A stretch of DNA of 64,000 nucleotides. Source: Gari tellinella. Its lineage: Eukaryota; Mollusca; Bivalvia; Cardiida; Psammobiidae. The stretch is from positions 48,730,216 to 48,794,215 of the forward strand of contig OV277868.1 in assembly GCA_922989275.2 (NCBI GenBank). The letters are read 5' to 3'. The position numbers and the translations under genes are program-made. The stretch's first letter is position 1, and every line of letters begins with the position of its first letter. This document shows positions 22,638 to 33,233 of the stretch, one piece after another. Under the pieces are notes generated by a model. That model was given only the letters and a program-made list of their open reading frames with translations. It was not told where the DNA came from and did not search any database.

Positions 22638-22800
22638 TACAGTAAGACCTGTGTTTAGCGACAATGACAATGTCAATTTCTTTAGACAGAATCTTGCTAA
22701 AAGAAGGACAAAAGTGAAGCAGAAGCTCCAGCAGGCGTTTTGTGCATTACTGTTATTCCTGTATTGAGCTGACACCTATCTGTAAAACTTTTCTACAGGC
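22638..22800. mobile_element. Decayed family F MITE
   Basis: TACAGTAAGACCTGTGTTTA at the left; the hairpin arms CTTGCTAAAAGAAGGAC and TATTCCTGTATTGAGCTGACA are heavily mutated; right end lost. Confidence 0.5.
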
Positions 22801-23238
22801 CACAAGCGTAAAGGGATACCTTTGAGAGTAAGAACCAAATTACAAAAAGATATTTTTTTCATTTTAAAAGAAAAGAATAAAAGAAAGGGAGGTTACCTTA
22901 AAGGTAATCCATATAAACCTTGACCATCTTTTGCCGATAACAGAAGAATAAGAGAAGAACCAAACTAAAACTTGCTTAAGTACTGGCAATTTCTTTTCAG
23001 CACTCGCTATCAATCACTAGCCAATAAATGATTCAGGATCTAGACAGCCATGACCACCAGTGTATACCCAGATCAATGTGCCTAATGGATTTTTCCTGTC
23101 AGTGGTCTGCACTGCTTACCCTTCCTGATTGACTCATTGCATGGAAGCAGGGAAACACAGCCACTGTAGATCACTTAGTCCAAATGAGACAGTTGTGTTA
23201 TTGTAATTTCCATCAGTCAATAGGGAAATGTTTTCTTT
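22801..23238. other. No gene seen
   Basis: Unique-looking sequence; includes AGTGTATACCCAGATCAATG, a trace of core 2 near 23060-23120. Confidence 0.4.
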
Positions 23239-23450
23239 TTAACCCTCGATCTGCCCCATAGCCTGTTTCTAGTTTTGAAGAAAGGTGACCACTTAAAGCA
23301 GGTTGAAAGTAAAGCAGAATGCGCCTTAAGGCACATTCTGCTTTACTTTCAGCCTGCTTTAAGCTACCATATGCAAGTATTTCTTGTGGTACATGTTCAG
23401 GGCTGTATAAATTATTTTATCCAGTGAAAATGCATTTCCATGAATACTGT
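23239..23450 (-). mobile_element. Family A MITE, right end lost
   Basis: TTAACCCTCGATCTGCCCCATAG reading with the CCATAGCCTGTTTC side first; hairpin arms differ at the tip (GCGCC against GGCAC), one of few copies with mismatched arms. Confidence 0.75.
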
Positions 23451-24085
23451 AAAATATAGACTTTAAATACTTTTAGTATTTTCTTATAGATGCAATTCAA
23501 AGTAGAATCATAGTGATTTAAACAGAGAAGGACAGTAGTAATGCAGAGATCTCGAGCTCCAAAGCAAAACTACATTTAGCTACCGACTTCTTGGATCACT
23601 GTATACTGAATACAAACAGTTAAGTCAAACAACTTGAATCTCACTGAAAGAGTGAATGACCTTGACCTTTTTAGTAAAGTGCAAAACCAAGAAACTTGTG
23701 CAGGTTCCATGCAGTAGTTTCTTTCACACATTGAATATTTCCAGTGTGCCCTTCACAAGACAGCTCTAGACCTATCCATTTCTCACCAACAGTCTTGTCA
23801 ACATAATGAGCTGATCACGTTTGCACGGGATACCTTACCTCAATGATCCAGACTTTAATGGTCTTAAAAGTGCATTATGTAGATGCTAGCTTAATTATGT
23901 CCAGACAGTTGCTAAGCAACAGTTTCCAAATGTCTGAAATCAAGCTCTTTTTATCAATTACTTTTGACACTGATAAAATATTAGAAGACTTCATCAGACT
24001 AAGTATTCTCCTTACACCCCTCCTTACTCACTAACAACTGCAGTCACATTTCACAAAAGGTTCCATCAAAGTAAATATTTTATTT
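23451..24085. other. No gene seen
   Basis: Apparently single-copy, AT-rich. A 63-codon plus-strand ORF at 23843-24034 has no recognisable domain and no neighbouring splice pattern I trust. Confidence 0.5.
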
Positions 24086-24337
24086 TTAACCCATTACCTC
24101 TTAGCCTATTTCTTGCTTCGAAAACAGGTGACCACTTAAAGCAGGTTGAAAGTAAAGCAGAATGTGCCTTAAGGCACATTCTGCTTTACTTTCAGCCTGC
24201 TTTAAGCTACCATCTTCTAGGATATGGAAAATATTTCTTTGTGTACATATTCTTTGCTGTATAAACTGGAACTTTTTTCTTCAGTGGAGGAATAAGTAAG
24301 AGGCGTAAATAGGCGTTTTTAAGGGGTAATGGGTTAA
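24086..24337 (-). mobile_element. Family A MITE, complete
   Basis: TTAACCCATTACCTCTTAGCC to AAGGGGTAATGGGTTAA; core 1 hairpin tip TGTGCCTTAAGGCACA. Confidence 0.9.
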
Positions 24338-24531
24338 CACAACTAAATGAAAATACCGCCTGATGTGGCAATCACTATTTCTTTTAACACACAAGATGCT
24401 TTCCACATTGCATCATCAACAGTATATATTGCACAATTTTTTCAATAAAACCGCAGAAATATATAAGGTAGCTAGTTTAAGACTTTCTGTATTTTGAGAC
24501 AAAAACTGCTTATATATAGACTGCTAACAAG

Positions 24532-24711
24532 TTAACCTTTACAATACTAAAATTTCAAATGACCATTCCATTTTGGAGTAATTTTTCCCTGAAATATTTA
24601 AAAGCTTGGTAAACTGAGGAGACCCTGAGCAGAGTGCTCCTTCAGAAGCCCTCTGACCTTAGTCTACACTGTTAGAACAGGATGCATAATACTCCGCACT
24701 GTTAGGGTTAA
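24532..24711. mobile_element. Family C MITE
   Basis: TTAACCTTTACAATACTAAA to ACTGTTAGGGTTAA; hairpin ~24606-24676 with eroded arms (GAGACCCTGAGCAGAGTGC). Confidence 0.6.
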
Positions 24712-24924
24712 CCTTCAAGTACTAAAAGGGTAAGCCTTGTAGGTATTCGACCATAATTGGTAACTTTAAATTTATCAATTGCAAATTGAATGTTTATTTT
24801 CACTTTGAGTGAAAGAAAGACAGATACGAATGTCAAACAGTTTGGATCCTGATCAGACGCCAAGTTACTCGGCATCTGATCAGGATCCAAACGGTTTTCA
24901 CATGCAAGTTCTATATCTAATTAA
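24708..24924. mobile_element. Family B MITE sharing TTAA with the preceding copy
   Basis: Begins at the TTAA that ends the family C element. Hairpin 24834-24901 CAGTTTGGATCCTGATCAGA with tip CGCCAAGTTACTCGGC. The right end near 24921 is tentative. Confidence 0.55.
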
Positions 24925-25351
24925 CACATGCCTGACAGTCTAAGTAATAACATACTCCAGCCACTCTAGTAATACCATTACCACGACAACCAGAGGAACT
25001 GAAGAAGCCACAATACAGAATATACCTGACAACAGACATGTCAATCAATTATTTAACGAGACGCAGGTAATAATAAATTAGAGCTATCGCATCTGATAAC
25101 AAACAAGTGATACGTCTTGCCTATAGCCCCGTACACAGCCATCGACACATCCATCGATAAATCCATATTAGCTTATTATTGACAATTAATGATCACATAT
25201 GAGTCAATATTTATAGGCTCGTTATTGATAATTAATTATTGTGTAGTTACTAATTTTCAAAGATGTATGTTCTAAATTATAGTGATAGGCTGCTAAACCA
25301 TCATAAATAAATGTTGTAAAAGATAGGACTGGTTTTGCAAGCATATATATG
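24925..25351. other. No gene seen
   Basis: AT-rich sequence with repeated TTATTGATAATTAAT-like stretches around 25165 and 25225; nothing else. Confidence 0.5.
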
Positions 25352-25497
25352 ATAGTTAAAGCATGATAAAAGTAAAGCAGAAAGCTCCTTAAGTACTTTT
25401 TTTAATTACTCATATTGCAAATGACAAACAGGGAAGACCCAGATCAGAGGACTCTTATAGGAGCCCTCTGATCTGAGTCTACACTGTTTGCATATGA
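25352..25497. mobile_element. Half core 1 arm followed by a core 2 hairpin
   Basis: GTTAAAGCATGATAAAAGTAAAG..CTCCTTAAG breaks off at 25400; a core 2 hairpin follows at 25424-25493 (AACAGGGAAGACCCAGATCAG, tip GACTCTTATAGGAGCC). Termini not identified. Confidence 0.55.
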
Positions 25498-25599
25498 CAC
25501 AAGTGTGCTTGTCACAGGCGCACTGTTTGTAATCATCACTCGGCATGTAGGTGTAAATGCTTTTAACTGCCATGGCACCTTAGTTGTCTCAGGTGATGC

Positions 25600-25851
25600 T
25601 ATAACCCTTTCATCCATAAATATGCCTTTTTACGCTATTAATTTATTTCTTCCTGATGAAAATAAGTCCATTTTATACAATCATGAATATGAACCATTTG
25701 AAATATTTTCTATATCATAGCAAATGGTAGCTTAAAGCAGGTTGAAAGTAAAGCAGAATGTGCCTTAAGGCACATTCTGCTTTACTTTCAACCTGCTTTA
25801 AGTGGTCACCTATTTTCAAAACTAGAAACAGGGAATAGGGTAATGGGTTAA
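25600..25851 (+). mobile_element. Family A MITE
   Basis: ATAACCCTTTCATCCATAAAT to TAGGGTAATGGGTTAA; perfect core 1 hairpin, tip TGTGCCTTAAGGCACA. Confidence 0.85.
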
Positions 25852-25959
25852 GCTTCTTCAAGGATTTTTCAGTGAACATGGTTTGAATGTACATTCCTAG
25901 AGGCATTGGTCTCTAAATAGACATTGAGACCAAAAAGGAAACATAATCTTTGGTTATCC

Positions 25960-26373
25960 TTAAGCCTTTCCCTTATAACTTGTTTTCAGAAGTTTTCATC
26001 CAGGAAAAACAATTATGACTGTCAAACAATTTGGATTCGGGCAAGACGCCCAGTTAACCCAGTACCCCATAGCCTGTTTTTAGTTTTTGAAAACAGGTGA
26101 CCACTTAAAGCAGGTTGAAAGTAAAGTAGAATGTGCCTTAAGGCACATTCTGCTTTACTTTTAGACTTCTTTAAGCTATCACATGCTAGAACATAGAAAT
26201 ATTTCTGATGATACATATTTATGATTTAATGAATTGGAACTATTTTATCCAATGGAGGAATAAATAAAAGGCGTTAAAAATCGTATTTATGGGGTAATGG
26301 GTTAAACTAAGCCTTTCATCTGGATTGAAACTGCTTGCAAAGGTGATCACAGATTCACCGTGAAAAGAGTTAA
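25960..26373. mobile_element. Family B MITE with a family A MITE in its hairpin tip
   Basis: TTAAGCCTTTCCCTTATAAC to GTGAAAAGAGTTAA. Hairpin arms TTTGGATTCGGGCAAGACGCC (left) and TTTCATCTGGATTGAAACTG (right) are separated by the copy at 26054-26305, inserted at the tip TTAA. Confidence 0.75.
26054..26305 (-). mobile_element. Family A MITE, complete, in a family B hairpin
   Basis: TTAACCCAGTACCCCATAGCC to TGGGGTAATGGGTTAA with both TTAA copies; core 1 hairpin tip TGTGCCTTAAGGCACA. Confidence 0.9.
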
Positions 26374-26644
26374 CCCATTGCTCTATAAAAACATCTTTGT
26401 ATGCCTTTAATCTATTCCTCCAATAAAGATAAATAGTTCTACTATATACAGTCATGAATATGCACACTACAAAAATAGTTTCTATATCCTAGCAGATAGT
26501 AGCTTAAAGCAGGCTGGAAGTAAAGCAGATTGTGCCTTAAAACACATTCTGCTTTATTAAAGTTGCATTCTGGTTGACTTTCAACCTGCTTGAAGTGATC
26601 ACCTGTCTTCCAAAGTAGAAACATGCTATTTGGTATTGGGTTAA
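26370..26644 (+). mobile_element. Family A MITE sharing TTAA with family B
   Basis: Starts in the TTAA that closes the family B copy and ends GGTATTGGGTTAA at 26644. About 20 extra bases (TTAAAGTTGCATTCTGGTTG) sit in the right hairpin arm. Confidence 0.8.
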
Positions 26645-26727
26645 AGCAGGCAGGATGAAATTCCAATGGTGGTAATGTTTGATAGCCTGTACCAATCAGT
26701 ATATAAGTAATCCTTCTTTGTCATCAA

Positions 26728-27097
26728 TTAACCCTTGAAGTGTCACAAGGACCAAGTATATAGTCCTCCGCAAACAGAGTAGACCCAGAACAGTGGGCTG
26801 CCATAAGTTGATCATGAAAAATCCTATGATTTCCAAATTTCCTATTTTCATGACTTGTGTGATTACTTAAAACAGGTTGAAAGTAAAGCAGAATGTGCCT
26901 TAAAGTGCATTCTGCTTTACTTTCAGCCTGCTTTCAGCTACCATCTGCCAGGATAAAAATCTGGAGAAATGGCAGCAATGATCTTGGTCTACACTGTCTG
27001 CCTTACTCTTAAAGTTACCCATCAGGAGTCAAAATAAGCTGGTCACTTATCAGGAAATGGAGGAGTCTATTTGAAAACTCAGCATTGTTAGACTAAT
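26728..27097. mobile_element. Family C MITE with a family H MITE in its hairpin
   Basis: TTAACCCTTGAAGTGTCAC at the left; core 2 arms AACAGAGTAGACCCAGAACAG and GATCTTGGTCTACACTGTC flank the H copy; right terminus eroded near TCAGCATTGTTAG. Confidence 0.6.
26791..26980. mobile_element. Family H MITE
   Basis: GTGGGCTGCCATAAGTTGATC to GGAGAAATGGCAGC with a core 1 hairpin (tip TGTGCCTTAAAGTGCA). Confidence 0.7.
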
Positions 27098-27296
27098 ACC
27101 CTTAAAAAAAACCATTTACAATGATAAGAACCTTAAACTACAGTGGGTAGGAAGCAGTTATATCATCATTAGTCAACAATGTAGACCATAGTGTTATAAA
27201 AAGCTTTTACATAGTTTTAATACAGAAACCTTTATCCTGCCACAAGAGCACCTTGATGGAGTGAAATATTATCTTGTCAATGAAGACATAATTATA

Positions 27297-27769
27297 TACA
27301 GTCAAACCTTTGAGATCTCAAACTCGCTTATAACTTGAAACAGCTGAATTGTAATTTTTCAGCCTCCCTTAACCCATAACCCGATAAATACGCAAATTTT
27401 TGTCTTTAATTTATTTCCCCACTGAAGAAAATAGTTCAATGAATTATAAGAAAATATTTTCTAGCAAGTGGTAGCTTAAATTTTTTAACCAGGATGAAAG
27501 TAAAGCAGAATGCACCTTAAGGAGCCATCTGCTTTACTTTCAATCTGCTTTAAGTGGTCATATATCTTCAATACTAGAAAAGATGCAATTAATTCTGCTT
27601 TACTTTCAACATGCTTTAAGTGGTCACCTATCTTCAATACTAGAAAAAGGCCATTACCAGGGGTAATGGGTTAAGTCAAACATATCTGTATGGCTAAGTA
27701 GCCATGTTTTAATTTTGCAAACAGATATGTTTGACTTGAGCGAGTTCGAGATACGTACATTTGACTGTA
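27297..27769. mobile_element. Family G MITE split by a family A MITE
   Basis: TACAGTCAAACCTTTGAGATC at the left; right half with ACATATCTGTATGGCTAAG..CAGATATGTTTGAC and end ACATTTGACTGTA. The family A copy at 27369-27675 separates them. Confidence 0.65.
27369..27675 (+). mobile_element. Family A MITE with duplicated right part
   Basis: TTAACCCATAACCCGATAAAT to GGGGTAATGGGTTAA. The segment TCTGCTTTACTTTCAA..CTTCAATACTAGAAAA occurs twice in tandem (~27527-27580 and ~27595-27650). Confidence 0.75.
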
Positions 27770-28540
27770 TTATAAAATCAAACCAAGTCACATGTACAAA
27801 TAGATTTTACAAATGGCTAAACAGGTGATTTTTATGACAATCTTTGCTATGTATTATATAAGTAAAGACATATATTATCACAGCTAACCAAATATTACTT
27901 GTGCAGCAGTGAAGATCAAGAACAAATGAATTACACTAGGCTTAGAGATTTAAAACTCAGCACTGGGGCCCATTTTCATAAACCATCTTTGGTAAAGAAT
28001 ATCCAAACCCTTCTGCTGATCATGACTAAAAACACAGTTTTAATGTTTCACCAATAAGTCTGAGGTAGGGAAACACCTGCACTTATTTTATGTATAATTT
28101 TATTTTTTATGTAACTCTTAATTAACTCTCTAAGCGCTGTACAAAAACCGTCATCTGCTTGACAAATATTGTCTACTAAGAATATAAAATTACCTTTTTA
28201 ATATCAATCAAGAAAAATGATAAATGTGACAAACGTTTTGTGTATTCTGATCAGATGCCACATATTATATGAGTTACTTGGTGTTTGAACTGGGGCAAAC
28301 TATTTACAAATAACAGTAAATTTAACACCTGCATAATCTAGGAGTTAATAATGAGCAATAAAGGTCACATTGAAATACCCCTAAAAAGGTAATTCACTTA
28401 CATTATATTTTATTACCATGGCAACCAAGGGTAACATTATATACCAATTTTAAATATCAGAATGTTTGCATATATCTCTTTATGTACTTAAATTTGTTCA
28501 TTTTAGAGTTTATTGGTTCCAGCAGCAGGATTTCTTATTA
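27770..28540. other. No gene seen
   Basis: AT-rich, apparently single-copy apart from one J-type terminus, GGGGCCCATTTTCATAAA at 27965-27983, without a partner. Confidence 0.5.
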
Positions 28541-28767
28541 CTTCACTCTTTACAGGCTAGCGGTGGATATACCTGTCATAGTGATTATCTCTGCAAACAG
28601 ATTGGATCCAGATGAGACGCGGTGTAACGCGGAGTCTCATCAGGATCCAAACTGTTTGCCCTTCTGACACTGAATTTAAAAGAGATTTTTGAAAATTCTA
28701 ACTTTAGAACCATAGCAGACGACAAATTGTTGCAGACGAAAAAATTACTCAGCATGCAAAGAGTTAA
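28541..28767. mobile_element. Family B MITE
   Basis: TTCACTCTTTACAGGCTAGC at the left, AGCATGCAAAGAGTTAA at the right, GCAGACGACAAATTGTTGCA in between; hairpin ~28596-28668 with tip CGCGGTGTAACGCGG. Confidence 0.8.
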
Positions 28768-28774
28768 AGTCAAC

Positions 28775-28985
28775 TCTCTGAACCCCATGTACTTTTTTGT
28801 CTGCAACAATTATTGGGGTTTGGTCATGTTCTAAAATTAGATTTAGCTAAAACTTCTTTCGAAAAGAGAGTATTTGTGTCGAACAGTTTGGATCCTGATC
28901 AGATGCCAAATTACTTGGTATCTCATCAGCATCCCAACTATTATCCAAGGTAATCAGGTTTCTACTCTAGCATTCAAAAGTTTTT
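28775..28985. mobile_element. Decayed family B MITE, same orientation family block
   Basis: CTTTTTTGTCTGCAACAATTATTG and a hairpin 28878-28946 (CAGTTTGGATCCTGATCAGAT, tip GCCAAATTACTTGGT); right end TCTAGCATTCAAAAG. Confidence 0.65.
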
Positions 28986-29009
28986 TTTTACAATGACAAT
29001 GCTTTATTC

Positions 29010-29243
29010 CCAATATAAGGAAGATAGATGACCACTTAAAGCAGATTGAAAGTAAAACAGAGTGCGCCTTAGGGTGCATTCTGATTTACTTTCAGTCTGC
29101 ATTAAGCTACCATCTGCTAGGACATAAAACAATATTTTGTATACAGCATATTCAAAACTATATAAGTGAAACTATTTTTATCAGTGGAGGAATAGAATAA
29201 ATCGAAGGCGTAAAACGGGTACAGTGTATGGGGTAAGGGTTAA
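29010..29243 (-). mobile_element. Family A MITE, left end lost
   Basis: Starts at GAAGATAGATGACCACTTAA; hairpin arms with four mismatches (tip GCGCCTTAGGGTGC); ends TGGGGTAAGGGTTAA. Confidence 0.7.
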
Positions 29244-29631
29244 ATTCAACTTAATATTAAATTGTTCGCATATATCTGTTTATGAAGTTGTTTATTTAAG
29301 CGTTGTTGGGTACAGTGACATCATTTCTTATTACCTAAAGTCAATAAAGCTATTGATGAAAATCCATGAAAATTGCTCTGGTAAAATATGTTCAACTTTT
29401 ATCATTAAATCTTTTTTTTATATTGTGCACTAACATTATTTCTTGATACAAGAAAGGGTGTGAGCGGACAAGTCCTTTTAATTGGTTAAATGTTATTTAG
29501 AGAACATTACTTTAATATTACTGCAGTTTCATTACCATAAAACATTTTCTAAAACGTGTCTGAATTTTTTTTATTGTTTTAATCATTTTCTTATATAAAT
29601 GATAATGATATAATAACGTTGAGAGAGATTA
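29244..29631. other. No gene seen
   Basis: AT-rich unique sequence; a 69-codon ORF at 29224-29433 begins inside the MITE and is not credible. Confidence 0.5.
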
Positions 29632-29725
29632 TAACAATAATAATAATAATAATGATAATAATAATAATAATAACATAAACAATAATCATTATGATAATCA
29701 TAACAATAATGATAATCCCAAATCA
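29632..29725. repeat. (AAT)n / (GATAAT)n microsatellite
   Basis: Imperfect AATAATAAT and GATAAT units over about 95 bp. Confidence 0.9.
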
Positions 29726-30215
29726 TAATAATGATGAAGACTTTAAGATTATGATAGTCATGATCATTTTTACAGGCAATGTAAATAAATGAAAAACCAA
29801 TCTACATAACCTGCCACAACAACCTGCAGACAGAAAAAACCAAAATCCATTTCTGAAAGAGATCTCCAAGAACAATCTGAGAATAGTCAACTTAACAAAG
29901 TAATGACTATTTGCATGTATGAGAATGTTCACAATCCTGGTCAACCCACAAGAAAATACTTTACAAACTCAGGATCAAAATTATTTGATGCTCATTATAA
30001 TATTACTTTAATCAATTTACAGATGCCTAAGATTTAAATTTGAGAAAAAAAACCTAGGCGACACTTGTTTAAAGCAGATGACATGATGGCAGTTGAATAT
30101 TGCTGATTCATCTATTTTGGAATTAAATTGACTACTCAGAACACAATTTAAGACAGTGACCAGAGAGCCGTTCCTTCACAACACTATCATAATTATAGTT
30201 TCCAGCTCTACCACA
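29726..30215. other. No gene seen
   Basis: Unique AT-rich sequence without recognisable element ends or exon signals. Confidence 0.5.
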
Positions 30216-30423
30216 TTCAGTAAAACGCCTCTATTATGACAATTAAATGGAAGTCTTTTTGATAGCTTTAAAGACAGGTGGCAGCTTAAAGCAAGATGAA
30301 AGCAAAGCAGAAAGCTCCTTAAGGAGCTTTCTGCTTTACTTTCATCTTGGTTTAAGCAGCAATCTGCCTTAAAACAGAAAACTTAACCTCTTGTAAAGGT
30401 CATAACAGAGGGGTTCTACTGTA
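30216..30423. mobile_element. Family F MITE
   Basis: TTCAGTAAAACGCCTCTATT to GAGGGGTTCTACTGTA; core 1 hairpin 30284-30355 with tip AGCTCCTTAAGGAGCT. Confidence 0.8.
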
Positions 30424-30812
30424 ATTTCTTTAATGCCAAAACAATAATTCCAAACTTTGAAACCTTTCACTCTCACAAAAACATCCAAGCAAGTGAATGG
30501 TATAGCCCTCGTAATGGTCATTTAACAACTCCTTTTCAAGCCAGCTCATCAAAACATTGAGAGCTTTATGCATATGGCTTTAATTCCTAACTCAAACCTT
30601 TCACCTTAGCATTAAGACTTAAGCCTGTATCAAAACACAAGAGAATGACTGAAAAAACAGAATCGGTCTCAATATTGTTAGTGACTTTCCAGGCTTGAGA
30701 ATTCCCCTTCAATCCATGTATAAACACTACCCTTTCAATCTTCTATCTTGCATTATTGACTTACACAATGGCATGAACTTTTCACAAATCACAAAATAAA
30801 TAGCTCCCCCTC
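30424..30812. other. No feature seen
   Basis: Single-copy-looking sequence, slightly less AT-rich than the surroundings. Confidence 0.4.
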
Positions 30813-31004
30813 TTAAGGATACAATTGTATCTCTTCTATCCGCATGATCCGGCGTATCCCAGACATAAAGACAAATTTGTCCGTGATATGGCCATTACAA
30901 CGCGTCCAAGAAATATTTCCGTTGCCAATTTTGGCCAGCACAATGAGATCTTGAAGTGCAGACTTTTCGTTATTACTTTTTTTTTTAAAAAGAAAAAAAA
31001 TCAA
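30813..31004 (-). CDS. Candidate exon or ORF fragment, unrecognised
   Basis: The part after the poly-A run reads SALQDLIVLAKIGNGNISW then RCNGHITDKFVFMSGIRRIM and ends at TAA. Its base composition (CCGGCG, ACGCG, CGTTGCC) differs from neighbours. The first ten residues come from an A/T run and are not credible, and the apparent acceptor lacks a pyrimidine tract. It may be a terminal exon, a retrocopy fragment or chance; no family recognised. Confidence 0.22.
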   Translation of the reverse strand: MIFFLFKKKSNNEKSALQDLIVLAKIGNGNISWTRCNGHITDKFVFMSGIRRIMRIEEIQLYP

Positions 31005-31049
31005 TTTCCAGTGAAACCTTATTTCTATGATAATTTAATGCATGAAATA

Positions 31050-31212
31050 TGAAGATCTCTACAGAGTGAGCGTAGCTTAAATTTAGAACAGAAGTAATAC
31101 AGAAAGCTCATTTGGAGCTTTCTGCATTACTTTTGTTTTAAATTTAAGCTTATACTAATTGTTCAAATGTCAATTAGTCTTTGAATTACTGCTAAAAAAT
31201 GGTTTGACTGTA
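31050..31212. mobile_element. F-type MITE
   Basis: Hairpin 31072-31152 GTAGCTTAAATTTAGAACAG with GTAATACAGAAAGC and tip TCATTTGGAGCT; right terminus GGTTTGACTGTAAT, left CTCTACAGAGTGAG. Confidence 0.55.
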
Positions 31213-31718
31213 ATTCGTAACACCAAAGTTATAACAAATTATTTGAGGACCAATTTGACTCGATTGACACAGAATGACAAAGATAGTTCTATAATCAATG
31301 GCCATTTATTATATATTACCTAATCCCCTTCACTGCCTTACCAGACATACTGATATTTGCAAAGAATTGGATTCTCAGATCAGCCACCGTGTAATCCTGC
31401 GTCTGATTAGTAACTAGTCTATTTGGCACTTATATTTGTCATTTTTCATACAAATTGCCTAAAATCTTAATTTGAGAAATGAAAGTTGATGACAATTTCT
31501 AAGCTGACAATATTCTAACAGTTAAGAGGTTAAGAGACACCTTTGGTCCACCATGAAATTAATATCAGTTTTTATTACACCCCATTATATCATACCTTTA
31601 CCTACAGTGGGTGGATATTATAAAATATTACACTAGGCTTATCTATTCAATATTGATAAATAATGAATAAAGTCTTTTCAATTTACTATCACACCTATTT
31701 ACTAATAGAAGACCTGTA
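31213..31718. other. Mostly unremarkable; B-type hairpin trace
   Basis: AAGAATTGGATTCTCAGATC with a decayed complement at 31358-31425 is a worn core 2 hairpin; the rest shows nothing. Confidence 0.5.
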
Positions 31719-31933
31719 TTTAATCCTTATAATGCTGAATTTTCAAATTATCTTATCGCTTTTCTTATAAATGACCAATTAACATTGACGCTCAAGGGGT
31801 TTGTCCCAAAAATATTACAGCTATGACAAACAGTGTAGACCCAGATCAGAGGGCTCCTTACAGAGCCCTCTGATCTGGATCTACACTGTTTGCAAAGGAT
31901 AGATATATTCGGTCCCAGTACTACAAAGGTTAA
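31719..31933. mobile_element. Family C MITE
   Basis: TTAATCCTTATAATGCTGAA to CCCAGTACTACAAAGGTTAA; core 2 hairpin 31824-31893 (tip GGCTCCTTACAGAGCC). Confidence 0.75.
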
Positions 31934-32067
31934 TATTCGGATTAATCATCGGACAAAGTCAATGAGACCGATCTGCAAGTCATAAGGATAGATAGACTGA
32001 GCGAATGTTTTTATACACCCCACTGACGCTAATAGTCATTTAGAGCCACTTCAGGTGTACAGTATTA

Positions 32068-32299
32068 TAAACCCTTCAACCCACAGAAGTGTTTCATTTA
32101 TTCCTCCACTGAAGAAAATAGTTCCAGTTTTAGTCAGGAAAATGAACCATCAGAATATTTTCAACATCCTTGCAAATGGTTAAAGCAGGCTTAAAATAAA
32201 GTAGATTGTGCCTCAAGGCGCATTCTGATTTACTTTTAAACTTCTTTAAGTGATCACCTGTCTTCAAAATTAGAAAGAAGCTATTGGCTAAAGTGTTAA
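32068..32299 (+). mobile_element. Family A MITE, decayed
   Basis: AAACCCTTCAACCCACAGAA to TTGGCTAAAGTGTTAA; both hairpin arms carry several substitutions. Confidence 0.7.
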
Positions 32300-32411
32300 A
32301 ATGTCAGTTTATTGTAAAGCAAATGAAAATGCCATGAAAACTAACCCCTTGGTATATTGCCAGTTTAATCAGCCCGTGCAACTAATTGGCTATTCAACAG
32401 AAGGATTGGTT

Positions 32412-32502
32412 TTGATGTTTATGACAGGTGGCTGATTAAAGATAAAAGTAAAGCACAAAACCTCCTTTGATAACTTTCTGCTTTACTTTCACCCTGATTT
32501 AA
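32412..32502. repeat. F-type hairpin cut by a family A MITE
   Basis: GACAGGTGGCTGATTAAAG and TTTCTGCTTTACTTTCACCC; the right foot ends at the TTAA used by the next element. Confidence 0.55.
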
Positions 32503-32763
32503 CCCATTACTGCACAAATATACATATTTACGCATATAATTTATTCATACTTTGAAGACAATGGATCCAATTTATACAGTCATGAATATGTATCATAAGA
32601 AATATTTCCTATATTCTAGCAGATTGCACTTAAAGCAGGCTGACAGTAAAGCAGAATGTGCCTCAAGGCACATTCTTTGAGGCACATTCTGTTTTACTTT
32701 CAACCTGCTTTAAGAGGTCAAATGTTTTCAAAACTAGAAATAATCTATGTAGTTAAGGGTTAA
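32499..32763 (+). mobile_element. Family A MITE with repeated tip
   Basis: TTAACCCATTACTGCACAAAT to GTAGTTAAGGGTTAA. The tip has a short internal duplication, CAAGGCACATTCTTTGAGGC. Confidence 0.8.
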
Positions 32764-32770
32764 ACAGTTA

Positions 32771-32962
32771 CAGAGCTCCAGATAAGGGGAGTATTTCAAA
32801 ATCTTAACATCTTTATTTCTGCAGTAAACCCAATGGTGTCACTACTCATTAGAATCGTCTCTTCGAGACGATTCTAATGAGTAGTCACACCATATGATTT
32901 GGTGCTAAAATTAGTGAGAAAATGTTGGATTTGTTCAGTTAACTCCCTCATATAGAGCCCTG
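32771..32962. mobile_element. Family D MITE
   Basis: CAGAGCTCCAGATAAGGGG to CTCATATAGAGCCCTG; perfect core 3 hairpin centre GTCTCTTCGAGAC. The 270 bp that follow hold nothing. Confidence 0.8.
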
Positions 32963-33233
32963 AGTCACCTGAATATTTGCACTGGTATGTTACTATCAGA
33001 AAAGGGCTGACCTATCAATCAGATCAATGCAGTTATCTATGTCTAATACTCCTCTAGTCTTTTATTAACAAATTCCAAACTGACCAGTACAGTTGCTAAC
33101 ATGTAAATTAGATGATAATGGAAATCAATCCATATAAGTATCTCCTCTTTATCCCCTTAAATCCTAAATGAGCCCAAATTCCTCAGTGACTATTGTGATA
33201 AGTGATAGGAAGTTATCAATATTTCACCAATAT

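Noticed and set aside
23843..24034. 63-codon plus-strand ORF
   Set aside because: Hydrophobic, AT-rich codons, no domain, no exon signals.
32764..32970. Target duplication for the D copy at 32771
   Set aside because: Flanks ACAGTTA and AGTCACC do not match at a consistent length.
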